Source: a virus
Length of the DNA: 29,827 nt
IMG/VR virus record: IMGVR_UViG_3300031707_000119
Coordinates: 1 to 29,827 of that record
Direction: 5' to 3' (one strand)
Part shown: positions 28,432 to 29,827 of the stretch, piece by piece
How positions within the stretch are numbered: position 1 is the first letter of the stretch
Layout of the letters: each line of letters opens with the position of its first letter
Made by a program: the position numbers and the translations under genes
The notes under the pieces: generated by a model
Database searches by the model: none
Seen by the model: only the letters and a program-made list of their open reading frames with translations
What the model was told of the DNA's origin: nothing

Positions 28432-29037
28432 TTAAAGGTTTTCCCTGGCCTGCTCAATATCGAGCCGCCAGGATTCGAGCAGATGGATAATCTCCGTTGT
28501 GCCCGATATGTCTTTATCTTCCTCGGCGGGGTTGGGGTTTCCCGTGTCCTCATCCGAGGGGATAATGTCAGTCTTCACTTCCCCCGCCAGCGCACCAGGG
28601 CAAGCCTGAAAGACGCATGGCGAGATTTCCCATAATTTGGCCTCAGTTAGCCGGCGAGTCCCGGTATCCTTGTCCTGCTCATCGCGGACGGTTTGGAACC
28701 CGATACTCAATCCGGTGACTGCGCCCTGGCGCATGAGGGAGCGGATCTCGCGCCCGCGCTGCACGTCAACATTGAGCTGACCCTGAACAGCCAGGCCGCG
28801 AACATCCTCTTTAGCCTCGATGACGCCAATGGGCTCCATGAGGTTATGCGACCATAGAAGCGGGAATTGCTTGTTGTCTTTCAGCGTCCGCTTGAATGCG
28901 CCCTTTACCACGACATCGCCCATTGAATCGACAACATCCCAAATGGACGCATAACCCCGGAAGGTGCCTTTCTCTTCATCGACACCTTCCAATGTGAACT
29001 TGAATTCTTTGGTCTCGGTCTTGCGTGTAGTCATCAT
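28432..29037 (-). CDS. HK97-type prohead protease (S78 family)
   Basis: A 201-residue serine protease that cleaves the delta domain of the capsid protein during head maturation. FRGYASIWDVVDSMGDVV and KGAFKRTL are the family start; H64 in LLWSHNLMEPIG and S111 in GAVTGLSIGF are the catalytic pair. LTEAKLWEISPCVFQACPGA corresponds to the usual LxEISLVTFPANP segment, with Cys at two places that normally are not Cys. The last about 45 residues are acidic and helical. ATG 29037 overlaps the stop of the upstream gene and has AGGAGG just before it; a longer reading to 29223 would run through the upstream gene and was rejected. Confidence 0.92.
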   Translation of the reverse strand: MMTTRKTETKEFKFTLEGVDEEKGTFRGYASIWDVVDSMGDVVVKGAFKRTLKDNKQFPLLWSHNLMEPIGVIEAKEDVRGLAVQGQLNVDVQRGREIRSLMRQGAVTGLSIGFQTVRDEQDKDTGTRRLTEAKLWEISPCVFQACPGALAGEVKTDIIPSDEDTGNPNPAEEDKDISGTTEIIHLLESWRLDIEQARENL

Positions 29038-29827
29038 TCTCCTCCTGTTCCCCCCACCACCGGATAGGTTCCGCACAGGCAATTGCAGACCTCGCCCGCG
29101 CTTGCCTTCGGGTCGCCGGGATATGCCATAACCTCCCCGCCAACCGTAAAGTCCTCGTCCAATGCGACCTCTTGGCCGTCCGCCGCGATGTGCGTTTCCC
29201 GGCTGTCCGGCACGAATGAGCACATCCAGCCCTTCAACTCCACGAACTCGGTCTCCTTGAACCCCTCAACCGCGCCGTAGTTATCGACCTTCGCGCTCTC
29301 CGTCCGCGCCCACAGCCGCGCCCTCCACGGCCCGGGGTCGGTCGCCTTATCGCTCAAGTTCTGCGCGAACTGCGCAACCGTCCAGTTTGAATCATTGGCC
29401 TCGTGAATCATGCGCTCAACAATCTCAAGCGTTGTCTCGCTCACCTTCGTGCCCGACTTGAAGATCATGTCCTTGAGCTTTGCGTCCTGAGCGGGCGTCA
29501 TCGTGAACATCCACGATGTCGGCTTCTTCGGATCGCCTTTCCATGCCAGCGATTTGAACTCGCCATCGTCGAACAGTTCGCCCTTCGATGCTCTCATGCC
29601 CGCGTTGCCTGCGCGGATGAAGTGATCGACATACCAGGGCGTGAACGTACGAGCATATCGCTTCGCCTCTTCATTGATGCTGAAGATATCGGCGGCGATA
29701 ACCCCGCTTGTTGAGATGAGCTTGGATGCCTTTTGCCGGAGCGCATCGGCTTGGGCGCGAAGATAGCCTTTCGCCAACTGCTCGAACGATTTCTCGCGTG
29801 TCTTGACCCGCGCTTCGAGCGTCAGCC
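29034..29827 (-). CDS. Mu gpF-like head morphogenesis protein, 5' end outside the window
   Basis: The frame stays open to the right edge, so the N-terminal part is missing. The visible 264 residues end in a phage Mu gpF-like (minor head) domain: WRARLWARTESAKVDNYG, then GWMCSFVPDSRETHIAADGQ, ALDEDFTVGG, AYPGDPKASAGEVCNCLCG. The DsRExH and AGEVCNCxC signatures are diagnostic. In many phages this domain is fused to, or follows, the portal protein, so the missing part may be portal. Internal TTG/ATG codons near 29777 are not a convincing start: upstream codons continue in frame with helical coding sequence. It is coupled to the protease gene by overlap. Confidence 0.85.
   Translation of the reverse strand, partial: LTLEARVKTREKSFEQLAKGYLRAQADALRQKASKLISTSGVIAADIFSINEEAKRYARTFTPWYVDHFIRAGNAGMRASKGELFDDGEFKSLAWKGDPKKPTSWMFTMTPAQDAKLKDMIFKSGTKVSETTLEIVERMIHEANDSNWTVAQFAQNLSDKATDPGPWRARLWARTESAKVDNYGAVEGFKETEFVELKGWMCSFVPDSRETHIAADGQEVALDEDFTVGGEVMAYPGDPKASAGEVCNCLCGTYPVVGGTGGE

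Noticed and set aside
29038-29223. N-terminal extension of the prohead protease to 29223
   Set aside because: The extra residues are Arg/Gly-rich shadow sequence over the conserved end of the gpF-like gene. ATG 29037 has AGGAGG directly upstream and starts at the usual family position.
2084-29827. Lysis genes (holin, endolysin) or terminase within the late operon
   Set aside because: No reading frame shows holin-type membrane helices with an endolysin neighbour, nor terminase ATPase motifs. The glycosidase-like protein is placed and shaped as a tail depolymerase rather than as an endolysin.

Overview
The window is the right part of the late region plus the lysogeny end of a temperate, tailed (siphovirus-type) bacteriophage. 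It contains an HK97-fold capsid protein, an S78-type prohead protease, tail-tube proteins, a frameshifted tail assembly chaperone, a tape measure protein, a tyrosine integrase and an XRE-type regulator. Shine-Dalgarno sites of the GGAGG type indicate a bacterial host. The density of Fe-S proteins (a radical SAM/SPASM enzyme and a 2x[4Fe-4S] ferredoxin) hints at an anaerobe, but that is only inference. No gene identifies the host taxon.

Layout. Positions 62-1879 (+ strand) hold a short lysogeny cassette: XRE regulator, small membrane protein, zinc-ribbon protein, integrase. Positions 1880-2083 hold no gene. This stretch carries a 20-base match to the 3' end of a tRNA-Leu-like gene directly after the integrase stop, near-identical 16-base repeats on both sides of it, and a minus-strand terminator. 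Phage genes lie on both sides of the core, so it reads as an attP, which suggests a non-integrated genome. Positions 2084-29827 (- strand) form one tightly packed late operon entering from beyond the right edge. In transcription order it runs: Mu gpF-like head morphogenesis protein (partial), prohead protease, major capsid protein, putative decoration protein, a 67-residue protein, head-tail connector, endonuclease VII-like HNH protein, gpG/HK97 gp10-like protein, a conserved virion protein, a glycosyltransferase-methyltransferase fusion, a one-repeat small protein, a beta-helix protein, a 1171-residue repeat protein, a small virion protein, tail terminator-like protein, ferredoxin, two paralogous tail-tube proteins, tail chaperone G and G-T, tape measure, distal-tail-like protein, tail hub/fibre, radical SAM/SPASM enzyme, a protein with a GFPKCC motif, a small tail protein and a glycosidase-like protein. 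The operon ends at the terminator at 2016-2043. Many junctions are ATGA or TAATG overlaps, so translation is coupled.

The most remarkable system lies at 3597-9902. The 1403-residue tail hub ends in about 237 residues made almost entirely of aromatic-X-Asp/Asn triplets. There are about fifty; the first residue is mostly His, several times Tyr and once clearly Trp, with 1-2 residue spacers. Its stop codon overlaps the start codon of a canonical radical SAM/SPASM peptide-modifying enzyme, which itself ends in five His-X-Asp triplets. The triplet matches the aromatic-X2-X3 substrate rule of three-residue-cyclophane (triceptide) maturases. My hypothesis is a phage whose tail fibre is post-translationally cross-linked or otherwise modified by a phage-encoded radical SAM enzyme. 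A ferredoxin in the same operon is a possible electron donor, and the GFPKCC protein a possible accessory factor. Metal binding by the unmodified His/Asp array is the main alternative.

No terminase, intact portal or lysis gene is visible; these presumably lie outside the window.
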